A stretch of DNA of 64,000 bases from Polyangium fumosum (GTDB lineage Bacteria; Myxococcota_A; Polyangia; Polyangiales; Polyangiaceae), in assembly GCF_005144585.1 (NCBI RefSeq), contig NZ_SSMQ01000062.1, positions 1 through 64,000 on the forward strand, read 5' to 3'. Each line of letters starts with the position of its first letter. The first letter of the stretch is position 1. Below are positions 15,357 through 23,002 of this stretch, one piece after another. The notes under the pieces are model-generated. The model was not told the origin of the DNA. It did no database searches and worked only from the letters and a program-made list of their open reading frames with translations. The position numbers were made by a program, and so were the translations under genes.

Positions 15357-16052
15357 TTACCGCGACAAGAGCCCCTGGCTCTCCAGCGCCGTCCGCACCG
15401 CCCCTGCGATCTCCACCGCGAAGGGGCCTTCGCCATGCACGCCGATCGCGTCGAAGCGGCTCGTCCTCGCGAGACGCAGCGCGTTCTCCGCGGCGGCTGC
15501 GGCGCTCTCGATCCTCGCGCCCGGCTCGCCCTCCGGGATCAGGTTCCCGTCTGCGTGGTAGCCCCGATCCGCGTACGCCTCCCGCAGATAATCGAGCCCG
15601 CCCGTGCGCACGTAGTCGAGCATCGGACCCTCGAACGGGCCGATCACCGGCACGTCCATCGAGAGCCCCTCGAACGCGCCGTCGAGGATCGCGTCCGCCA
15701 CGTGCCGGTTCGCCGTCGCCGCGAGCAGGAGCGCGTCCGTCGCCTTCACCGCGAAGATCCGCGCGCCTTGCCACTCGGCCACGCGCAGCATCGCGGTACA
15801 CTGATCGCGCACCGCGCTTCGCACGTCCTCCGGCTCCACGGAAGGCCCGATCGGTCCTCCGTGCGCGGGGAACGAGACGAGCGCGACGATCTTCGCCCAC
15901 GACTCCTTCGCCTGCTGAATCGCGCGCTTGATCGACCGCTCGTCGACGCCGGGGCCTCCGCAGGTGATGCTCGCCATCGTGGCGAACTTGTAGAGCTCCC
16001 GTGGCTCGTCCTGTCGACGGCCCACGGGGATGTTGAGGCTGACCGCGCGCAT
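15357..16052 (-). CDS. LamB/YcsF (PxpA) family protein, divergent
   Basis: The 231-residue protein aligns with 5-oxoprolinase subunit A: SLNIPVGRRQDEPRELYKF at the start (cf. DLNxDxGE), ITCGGPGVDE (cf. IACGFHAGD), VSFPAHGGPIG (cf. HPSFPDxxxFG), and a well conserved AYADRGYHADGNLIPEGEPGA. The family opens 5-oxoproline together with PxpB and PxpC, but neither is nearby, and the usual KPHG motif is replaced by VKATD. It may be inactive in that reaction or have changed substrate. The start MRAVSLN at 16052 fits the family; an ATG four codons earlier (16064) is possible. It is divergent from the SDR gene at 16167. Confidence 0.75.
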   Translation of the reverse strand: MRAVSLNIPVGRRQDEPRELYKFATMASITCGGPGVDERSIKRAIQQAKESWAKIVALVSFPAHGGPIGPSVEPEDVRSAVRDQCTAMLRVAEWQGARIFAVKATDALLLAATANRHVADAILDGAFEGLSMDVPVIGPFEGPMLDYVRTGGLDYLREAYADRGYHADGNLIPEGEPGARIESAAAAAENALRLARTSRFDAIGVHGEGPFAVEIAGAVRTALESQGLLSR

Positions 16053-16166
16053 GAGGACGACCATCGTAACGCAGGGCGCCGCCGCCTGGGTAGTCTCATC
16101 GAAGCGCCCGCCGCGCCCGCCGCGTGGGTGCTTGACGCCGCCGGGCCGGCGTGGTTTCCGCGGTCG

Positions 16167-17168
16167 ATGCTCTCGAGCGGCGCCCGCGCCCGTGCCCTCG
16201 TCCTCGGCGCCACGGGGCACATCGGTCAAGCGATGGTGCGCGAGCTCCTCGCGCACGGCTACCACGTCACCGCCGCCACGCGCCGGAAGAGCCCCGCGAA
16301 CCTCGCCGGCCTCGACGTCGATCTCGCCGTCGGCGACGCCGACGCGCCGGGCCAGATCGACGCGTGGGCCCGCGGTCACGACGTCCTCGTCGACGCCGCA
16401 GCGCCCTATCCGGTGAACCGGTTCGCCCCGCAATCCTCGGCCGAACGAGATCCGCTCCGGTATGCCGTGACGCGCACCCGCGTGGTCCTCGACGCCGCCT
16501 TCCGCAGCGGCGCGCGCCTCGTGTACATCGGCTCGTTCACGACCCTGCCGCGGAAGGAAGGGGGCCTCGCCGCGCTCGAGACGAGCTTTCGCCGGCAGAG
16601 CCATCCTTACTTCGCTGTCAAGGCGCACATGGAGGGGATGGTCCTCGATGCCGCGCGCCACGGCCTGCCCGCCGTCCTCGCCAATCCCACGGCCTTCCTC
16701 GGCCCCTGGGACGACAAACCCGCGGAGCTCGCGCTCGTCCCGCAGCTCCTCGCGGGCGCCGTCCCGGCCACGGTGCGGCGGGTCGTGAACATCGTCGACG
16801 TCCGCGACGCGGCCGCGGCGATCCGCGGCGCGCTCGAGGCCGAGGCGTTCGGCGCGCCCCTGCCGATCACGGGCCACGACGTCCCGACGGACGTGCTCGC
16901 CGCGCGCATTTGCGAGCTCGCGGGCGTGAGGCCGCCGCTCTTGCGCGCCTCGGCCCGGCTCTCCGCCACGGGGGCTTTTTGGATGGAGGCGGCGCTCTCG
17001 CTCGGCGGCCGGCCTTCGCCGCTCCCGTCGCTCGCGCTCTTGCTCGTGCTCGACGCGTACGGCATGGGCGCCCCGCGCACCACGCTGCGCTTCGGGGAAG
17101 GCGTCCGCCCGCTTGACGAAACGTTGCGTGATGCGATTGCGTGGTACCGCTCGCAGCGGCGCGCCTGA
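16167..17168 (+). CDS. NAD-dependent epimerase/dehydratase-like SDR (extended type)
   Basis: The 333-residue protein starts at ATG 16167 (MLSSGARARALVLG). The nucleotide-binding motif GATGHIG lies near residues 14-20. An active-site YFAVK (YxxxK) sits near residue 154, following SHP. IGSF before it is the usual catalytic Ser strand. The C-terminal part has NIVDVRDAAAAI, the substrate-domain entry typical of extended SDRs. The substrate is unknown. The longer frame reaching upstream to 15318 covers the repeat array and the PxpA gene, and was rejected. The next gene, also an SDR, follows 107 bases later on the same strand. Confidence 0.82.
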   Translation: MLSSGARARALVLGATGHIGQAMVRELLAHGYHVTAATRRKSPANLAGLDVDLAVGDADAPGQIDAWARGHDVLVDAAAPYPVNRFAPQSSAERDPLRYAVTRTRVVLDAAFRSGARLVYIGSFTTLPRKEGGLAALETSFRRQSHPYFAVKAHMEGMVLDAARHGLPAVLANPTAFLGPWDDKPAELALVPQLLAGAVPATVRRVVNIVDVRDAAAAIRGALEAEAFGAPLPITGHDVPTDVLAARICELAGVRPPLLRASARLSATGAFWMEAALSLGGRPSPLPSLALLLVLDAYGMGAPRTTLRFGEGVRPLDETLRDAIAWYRSQRRA

Positions 17169-17275
17169 TCGGCCGCGCGCCGTCGTCCTGCTGTTTCCAA
17201 AGCGAGGCGGATGGGCATAGACTCGGGCAAACGCGGTTTTTCCGGGTGGATCCGCAAACGGAGGAGGTCGTCCCC

Positions 17276-18040
17276 ATGGGTCGAATCGAGGGCAAGGTGG
17301 CGCTCGTCACGGGCGCCACGGGCGGGATTGGCAGAGCAACGATCGACAAGTTCGTACGGGAGGGAGCGCGGGTCTTCGCGTTCGCTCGCCAGGAAGCGCC
17401 GCTGCGCGACGCCGTGGCGCAATACGGCGCGTCCGTCGCCATGGCGACCGGCGACGTCACCGAGGAGGCGGACGTGGCGCGCGCGGTCGCGGCGTGCCTC
17501 GACGCATTCGGGCGGCTCGACATCGTCTTCGCCAATGCCGGCGTCGAGGGCGTGGTCAAGCCGATCACCGACGTCACGGCGGAGGAGCTCGACGAGGTCT
17601 ATCGGGTGAACGTGCGCGGGACGTTCTTCACGCTGAAGCACAGCGCCCCGCCGATGGTGAAGCAGGGCAAGGGCAGCATCATCGTGAACTCGTCGATCCT
17701 CGGGCTCTCGGGGATGGCCGGGCTCAGCGCGTATGCGATGAGCAAACACGCGGTGACCGGCCTCATGCGCTCGGCCGCGCTCGAGCTCGCGCCCGTCGGC
17801 GTGCGCGTCAACTCGATTCACCCCGCCGCCGTCGACAACCGCATGATGCGCTCGATCGAGCGATTGGCGGCCCCGGACGCGCCGAACTCCGTGAAGGACA
17901 AGTTCACGAGCATGATCCCCCTCGGTCGTTATGGCACGAACGAGGAGATCGCCGACCTCGTGCTTTTCCTCGGCAGCGACGAGTCCTCGTTCTGCAGCGG
18001 CTCCACGTTCGCGGCCGACGGGGCGTTCGGCGCCCTTTGA
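17276..18040 (+). CDS. Short-chain dehydrogenase/reductase (classical SDR)
   Basis: The 254-residue protein has all classical SDR marks: TGATGGIG (cofactor loop) at about residues 13-20, FANAGVEG, VNVRGTF, NSSILG, YAMSK (YxxxK) near 158-162, and a C-terminal GSTFAADGAF, the form of (D)GG seen in reductases. The family length is about 250. The ATG at 17276 is preceded by GGAGGAGG, 9 bases away, a strong ribosome binding site that fixes this start. The substrate cannot be predicted. The stop is 22 bases from the convergent end of the ADC-like gene. Confidence 0.92.
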   Translation: MGRIEGKVALVTGATGGIGRATIDKFVREGARVFAFARQEAPLRDAVAQYGASVAMATGDVTEEADVARAVAACLDAFGRLDIVFANAGVEGVVKPITDVTAEELDEVYRVNVRGTFFTLKHSAPPMVKQGKGSIIVNSSILGLSGMAGLSAYAMSKHAVTGLMRSAALELAPVGVRVNSIHPAAVDNRMMRSIERLAAPDAPNSVKDKFTSMIPLGRYGTNEEIADLVLFLGSDESSFCSGSTFAADGAFGAL

Positions 18041-18062
18041 GCGCCGGCGCGCCCCGCCTTCG

Positions 18063-20918
18063 TCAGGGCTCCACGAAATCGGCCTTCTGCCAGGCCTTCG
18101 CGAGGATCAGGATCACCCCGTCGAGCGCCTTCGCGTAATCCTCGGGCGTCGCCCCGAAGGACGCCGAGGGGTCCGGCGCGAAGAAGGCGACCTTTGCCTC
18201 CGGCGCGAACGCCTTCGCCGAGCCGCCGGCCGTGGCCGCAGCGGTCGCGAGCTGCTGGAGCGCCGCCTCCGCGTACGGGCGGAGCCGGCTCTCCTTGGGG
18301 ATACGCCGATCCACTTCGACGGTGAGGGAGGTGAGCTCCCCGGCGCGCGCCGCCGCTTCGTCGGCCCCGGCCTCGGCGCGAATCGCGTCGAGGGTCTGGA
18401 CGATCTCGGCCTTGCCTCGTTCCCAGCGCGTCGGCCCCTGGTCCTCCCATTCTCCGCTCAGGATCGTCTCGACGACCATCTGGGGATCGATCGTCGCGAG
18501 CACCTGCGCGCGGTTCGGCTGCGACAGGGCCTCCCCCATCGAGGTGGCGATGTCCCGCGCGCGCGGCCCGATTTGCCGCGGCACCCCGGCGTCCACGTCG
18601 GCGAGCATTTCCATGCCGAGGCTCGGCGATTCGAGGAGGGACGCGAGCAGTTGTTCCTGGGGCGGGATGATCCACTGCGTGCAGCCCGCGCGCATCGCGA
18701 GGTTTCGGCCGAGGTGCTGCCGCATCGCGACGCGGGCCCAGAAGGGCCGCACGGGCTCGATGACGTACACCTCGGCCGGGCCGCTCACGTCCACGGCCTT
18801 CCAGGAGAGCCCCAGCGTCTTCACGATGGGCTGGCTCGGATATTCGTGCAGCCGGATCTCCAGGGGCCGCTCGAACTCGTCGAGCTCGAACACGTTCTCG
18901 AGCACGCGCTCGATGAGGACGACGCTCTGGTAGCAGGCGGCGATCGGATCCTGGGCGTCGCGGAATTGTTTCAAGGTGAGGATGTCGAGCGAAGCCCTCA
19001 TCACGAGGGGCCCGAGCGCGAGGGCGCGCGCCATTTCGAGCTCCGTGCGCAGCTCGTTCGCCGTCGACACCTTCCGCTTGTGTTCCTTCTGCAGGAGGTG
19101 CGGGAGGTTCTCGTTCAGGAGGAACGAGTTCGTCGGGGCGGGCGGCGTCGTTGCGCCCTGGATGATTTCGATGACCGGCTGCTGCTCGGCCTTCTGGCCA
19201 TACCCGACCGCGGGGAGCACCTCGGCCACGACCGTGAGCAGGGGCTGCGGCGTCTTCGGCGAGGGCCCGGCGTGGTCCATCCATCGATCGGGCGGGCTCG
19301 CGAGGGTGGCGGGCAAGGTGGGAATGCCGCTCACCTCGGAGGCCGAGATCGCGGCCGTGGCGCGATTCGCGTAGGAGAAGATCGGGATCATCGCCCCGCC
19401 GCGCAGCTCGCCGTTGAAATACCAGAGCACCGGCAGGAGGATCTCGATGTCGCGGTCCGTCCAGACGCCCACGTTGTTCGTCTCGGATCCGACCTCGTCG
19501 ACGCTCGACACCATCATGTACACGTGTGTGCCCCAGGCGTCGATTTGATACCCGGTGCCCTGGAGCATCCCGTTGAGGTAAGCGTCGCAGAAGGCCTGGA
19601 GTTTTCCCCGGTCGGCGAGCATCGGGAGCACGCGGAGCGTCGCGTCCGGGAAATAAAAGGGCCCCGGGATGGGGTCGACCGGGACGCCTCGCGCGGTGTT
19701 GAAGAGCGGGATGGGCTCCGGGTCCGGCGCCGTGAGCGAATCGGGCACCCAGCCGTCGCTCTTCCAGCCGCCCGAGAAGGGCGTGCGCCACGCGAGCACC
19801 TCGCCCCAGGGGTATTTCACGTCGAAATCGAGCCAGAACGGGAACACGGGCTCGAGCACGTCCACCGGCTCGCCGTGCGGGCCGCGTGAGGGCGCGCCCG
19901 AGACCTGGAGCCCGAGCGTGTCGACGAGGGGGAAATCCGAATACCCGTGGATGTGGACGCGATATCCGCCCGTGATGTCGCCGAGCAGGAGGTGGCTGTT
20001 GCCGAAGAAGCCGACCTGGTTCATGCCGTCGATGAGGAGCTTCGTCGTGACGAACCCCTGGTAATCGGCGAGGTGTGGCTTCGTGGCGCTCGGGAACTGC
20101 TTGAGGTTGAGCGCAGTCCAGGAGGGGTTCGAGGTGTAGAGCCCGACGATGAGCTGCGCGAGCTGCTGGGCCATTTTTACGGCATTCGCGGGCGTCGCGC
20201 CGGGCTGCTTGTGCAGGATCCCCATTCCGTAGAGGATGTCGAGGCAACTCGACATCCAGCGGCTCGCGCTGTTCACCACGTTCTGCGCCGCGGCCCAGGG
20301 GTAAAACGCTTGCGTGAGGTCCGGGGGGCACTCGAACGGCGTGAGCGGCGGCGCCTGCACGAATTCGAGGAGCGCGCGCTCTTCGAGCTTCTCGCCCGCG
20401 TACGTCCGCGGAAAGAGCTGCGCGGCGACCTTGGCGAGGAGCCGCGGGGCCATGGGATCGTCGACCCACCCGCTCAGGGTCGGCACGAGATACCCGGGGG
20501 ATTTCGGCCACCCGTAGACCTCGCGCCCCGTCGTCATCGAGAGCGGGTTGTTCACGAAGATGTACGGCGTGAGGTAGATCCAGTCCTTGAAGACGAGGTT
20601 CGACCCTTGCTCCTCGTACCACGCGAGCGGGATCGTGAAATTGACCTCGTGCTGCGCGATCCAGCCGAGGTTCGCGGCGTCGATCGACATCTTGCCGTAA
20701 TGCACGAGCTGGAGGTACACGTACGGCAGGAACACCCGGAACTGGCCGACCTTGTCCGGGGCGATGTGGTTGAGGTACTGGTCGACGAACCGCTGCACCC
20801 GCTCCATGTCGGCGAGGAGCGGGAAGACCCGCATCGTCACCCCCTTGAATGAAAAAGGAGGGATGAGCTGCATCGCGGGATACAGGCCCCGTGCCACGTT
20901 GAAGGGCGGTTTTGCCAT
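18063..20918 (-). CDS. Tandem acetoacetate-decarboxylase-like protein (two ADC-fold domains)
   Basis: The 951-residue protein has two related halves. The first (about 10-370) contains VTMRVFPLLADMERVQRFVD, NNPLSMTTGREVYGWPKSPG and HIHGYSDFPLVDTLGLQV. The GREVYGWPK piece matches the GRExxGxPK motif of acetoacetate decarboxylases, where the catalytic Lys lies. The second half restarts ATLRVLPMLADRGKLQAFCD near residue 395 and has FSYANRATAAISASEVSGIP in the corresponding place, without the PK motif. About 300 extra residues follow. ADC-fold enzymes decarboxylate or hydrate small keto acids by a Schiff base. The GGAG at -10 supports the start. It is the last gene of a four-gene isoprenoid-type operon. 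Confidence 0.7.
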   Translation of the reverse strand: MAKPPFNVARGLYPAMQLIPPFSFKGVTMRVFPLLADMERVQRFVDQYLNHIAPDKVGQFRVFLPYVYLQLVHYGKMSIDAANLGWIAQHEVNFTIPLAWYEEQGSNLVFKDWIYLTPYIFVNNPLSMTTGREVYGWPKSPGYLVPTLSGWVDDPMAPRLLAKVAAQLFPRTYAGEKLEERALLEFVQAPPLTPFECPPDLTQAFYPWAAAQNVVNSASRWMSSCLDILYGMGILHKQPGATPANAVKMAQQLAQLIVGLYTSNPSWTALNLKQFPSATKPHLADYQGFVTTKLLIDGMNQVGFFGNSHLLLGDITGGYRVHIHGYSDFPLVDTLGLQVSGAPSRGPHGEPVDVLEPVFPFWLDFDVKYPWGEVLAWRTPFSGGWKSDGWVPDSLTAPDPEPIPLFNTARGVPVDPIPGPFYFPDATLRVLPMLADRGKLQAFCDAYLNGMLQGTGYQIDAWGTHVYMMVSSVDEVGSETNNVGVWTDRDIEILLPVLWYFNGELRGGAMIPIFSYANRATAAISASEVSGIPTLPATLASPPDRWMDHAGPSPKTPQPLLTVVAEVLPAVGYGQKAEQQPVIEIIQGATTPPAPTNSFLLNENLPHLLQKEHKRKVSTANELRTELEMARALALGPLVMRASLDILTLKQFRDAQDPIAACYQSVVLIERVLENVFELDEFERPLEIRLHEYPSQPIVKTLGLSWKAVDVSGPAEVYVIEPVRPFWARVAMRQHLGRNLAMRAGCTQWIIPPQEQLLASLLESPSLGMEMLADVDAGVPRQIGPRARDIATSMGEALSQPNRAQVLATIDPQMVVETILSGEWEDQGPTRWERGKAEIVQTLDAIRAEAGADEAAARAGELTSLTVEVDRRIPKESRLRPYAEAALQQLATAAATAGGSAKAFAPEAKVAFFAPDPSASFGATPEDYAKALDGVILILAKAWQKADFVEP

Positions 20919-20960
20919 GGTTCGACTCCGACGACGTTGTCGTATTGCCGCGCCCGCTCG

Positions 20961-21986
20961 TCAAGCCCGCTCGATGACCCAGCGGGGGAGGGCCTCGAGG
21001 AACCGTTTGTCCTTGGAGTCCGGCAGCGCGCCGAACAGGAGGGAAAACTCGTGCGAGGCCGCGCCGGCGAGCCCCTGCGCGACCTCACGCGCGTACGCGA
21101 TGCACCCGTAATGGTCCATCCGCTCGCGCACCCAGGTGATCTCCTCGCGGGTGCGCTCGGCGCGCGGGAGCGCGAGCAGGCGGCCGAGGCGCGCGCGCTC
21201 CTCCGCCGTCCCCGCCTCGAAGAGGCGGATCAGCATCATCGTGCGTTTGCCCTCGTGGATGTCGCCGCCGAGCTCCTTGCCGTAATCGTTCTCGTCGCCG
21301 GTCAGGTTCAAGAGATCGTCCTGGATCTGGAAGGCCGCGCCGAGGAAAAAGCCGAACCGGATGAACGAGTCGGGATCGACCGAGTCGAACGTGGCGATCA
21401 TCGCGCCGACGCGGATCGGGTGGATCATCCCGAGCCAGCACGTCTTCTTGAGGACCATTTCGAGGTAATCGGATTCGCGTACGCTCGTCGAGTTCTCGTG
21501 GCGCCAGCCGAGCTCCATGGCCTGCCCTTCGGCCGACTCCGAGGCCATTCGCTCGGTCTCTTCGAGGATACGCAGCGCGAGGCGCGGGCCGAGGGTCCGA
21601 AAATTCACGAGCAGCGGGCGGAGGCCCAGGAGCCCGAGCATGTCGCCGACGTTGATGGCGATGGGGACGCCGTGCGTCGTGTGCAGCGTGGGTTTGCCCC
21701 GGCGGCGCTCGCTCTCGTCCTCGATGTCGTCGTGGACGAGCATGGCGTTGTGCAAGAGCTCGATGGACGCGGCCGTGTCGAGGGCGTCCTCGGGCGGGCA
21801 GCCAAAGGCGCGGGCCGTGGCGATGCAGAGGCTCGGCCGGAAGCCACGGCCGCCGCGCTGCGGATACTCCGCCACGAGGTCGTAGAGCCAGCGCCTCGGC
21901 TCGCGCGCCGGGATGTATTGAAAGAGCCGCGAGCGCGCGGCCGCACCGTATTCTTGCAAGACGGCGGGGACGATCTCGGCGAGCAT
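20961..21986 (-). CDS. Polyprenyl (isoprenoid diphosphate) synthase
   Basis: The 341-residue trans-isoprenyl diphosphate synthase has GGRGFRPSL near residue 45 and a first aspartate-rich motif VHDDIED (Asp86-Asp90). The second motif is QIQDDLLNLTGD near residue 215, with the usual GKELGGDIHEGKRT loop afterwards. Such enzymes condense IPP with allylic diphosphates to make geranyl to longer chains. The residues before the first motif (IELLHNAML) suggest a geranylgeranyl or longer product, but length cannot be read safely. It is in operon with the ADC-like gene downstream (42 bases) and the Pro/Tyr-rich gene upstream (17 bases). Confidence 0.92.
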   Translation of the reverse strand: MLAEIVPAVLQEYGAAARSRLFQYIPAREPRRWLYDLVAEYPQRGGRGFRPSLCIATARAFGCPPEDALDTAASIELLHNAMLVHDDIEDESERRRGKPTLHTTHGVPIAINVGDMLGLLGLRPLLVNFRTLGPRLALRILEETERMASESAEGQAMELGWRHENSTSVRESDYLEMVLKKTCWLGMIHPIRVGAMIATFDSVDPDSFIRFGFFLGAAFQIQDDLLNLTGDENDYGKELGGDIHEGKRTMMLIRLFEAGTAEERARLGRLLALPRAERTREEITWVRERMDHYGCIAYAREVAQGLAGAASHEFSLLFGALPDSKDKRFLEALPRWVIERA

Positions 21987-22003
21987 GGCGTCCTCGGCCT
22001 TCG

Positions 22004-23002
22004 TCAGGCCTTCAAGGTGACGGTCACGCGACCGACGGGGGAGCGGCTCGCCTCGTCGATCACCACGCCGCTGTACGTGCCGGCAGGCTGCTCGGGCGGG
22101 ATTTGCAGCGTGATCCCGATGGCGCCGTCATTCGACAAGCGGACCCCTTCGAGCGGCGGCGCGCCCTCGACGTCGAGCGCGGCGAGCGCCGGGGCGACGA
22201 GGGGTTTTCCGGCGGCGCCGGGCCCGAGGTGGAGGCGCACCTCGGCGGCGCGGCCGAGGTGCACGTCGAAGCGCAATGCAATGCCCGGTTCCCGCGCCGA
22301 AGGCTCGAGCGGCGGGCGCGGAGGGGGCGCGGGGGCCGCGGGACCCGGCCCACGGCTGGTCCACGGCGGGGCGCGGGGCCCCTCGAACGGCGGCGGCTCG
22401 TAGCGCTCGCGCGGCGGCGGCGCATACGCGCCTTGCGGCGGAGGCTCGTAACGCTCGCGCGGCGGCGGCTCGTAGCGGCCGTACGGGGGCGGGGGCTCGG
22501 GCCTTCCATACGGCGGAGGCGGCTCGTATCGGCTTTGTGATGCATAGGCCGCGCGCGGATCGTATCCGCCGTAGGGCGGTGCATAGGGCGATTGCGGCGC
22601 GCGTCCCTGGGGCATGAAGCCCATGGGGCCGGCGAAATCGAACATCATGCCAAGGGCGTCCGACCAGTACCGCATCGCCCTGCGCGCCATGTCGCCATAC
22701 GAGAGCGGCCCGACCTCGTTCCACGAGCCGCCGAATCCACGCGCCGCGTCCCTGCCGCGGCGCATGTATTCGTCGTACACGCGATACGCCGTGGACACGC
22801 CCGTTTCGAGCGAAGGGCGGCCGTTCGGCGTCGAAAAACCATTCGGCGCGGGGCTGGGTTCGGGGCGGCGCTCTGGCGGGGAGCGGAAGATCAAGGGCAT
22901 GTCCCGAATGGGCTGCGTGCGCGCGGGAGGATCCCGCCGCAGGCGGTCGTGCACGGGCGCGTCGTGGGGGGGAGGGCGATCATGCGGATTCCATTGGCTC
23001 AT
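22004..23002 (-). CDS. Pro/Tyr-rich protein of the isoprenoid-type operon
   Basis: The 332-residue protein starts at an ATG overlapping the FAD oxidoreductase stop (ATGA). The N-terminal 90 residues are Pro-rich and polar; a helical segment follows (GGSWNEVGPLSYGDMARRAM). Residues about 150-245 are a repetitive RYEPPP/PYGR low-complexity stretch, probably disordered. The last 85 residues look like a small beta-sandwich (LRFDVHLGRAAEVRLHLGPG, then GTYSGVVIDEAS and a Leu/Val end), as in domains that wrap polyhydroxyalkanoate-type granule or surface proteins. No family is firmly recognised. Tight coupling suggests it assists the pathway enzymes. Confidence 0.7.
   Translation of the reverse strand: MSQWNPHDRPPPHDAPVHDRLRRDPPARTQPIRDMPLIFRSPPERRPEPSPAPNGFSTPNGRPSLETGVSTAYRVYDEYMRRGRDAARGFGGSWNEVGPLSYGDMARRAMRYWSDALGMMFDFAGPMGFMPQGRAPQSPYAPPYGGYDPRAAYASQSRYEPPPPYGRPEPPPPYGRYEPPPRERYEPPPQGAYAPPPRERYEPPPFEGPRAPPWTSRGPGPAAPAPPPRPPLEPSAREPGIALRFDVHLGRAAEVRLHLGPGAAGKPLVAPALAALDVEGAPPLEGVRLSNDGAIGITLQIPPEQPAGTYSGVVIDEASRSPVGRVTVTLKA

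Noticed and set aside
15318-16166. Plus-strand extension of the first SDR gene
   Set aside because: It covers the 21-bp array and the PxpA gene antisense; the SDR fold starts at 16167.
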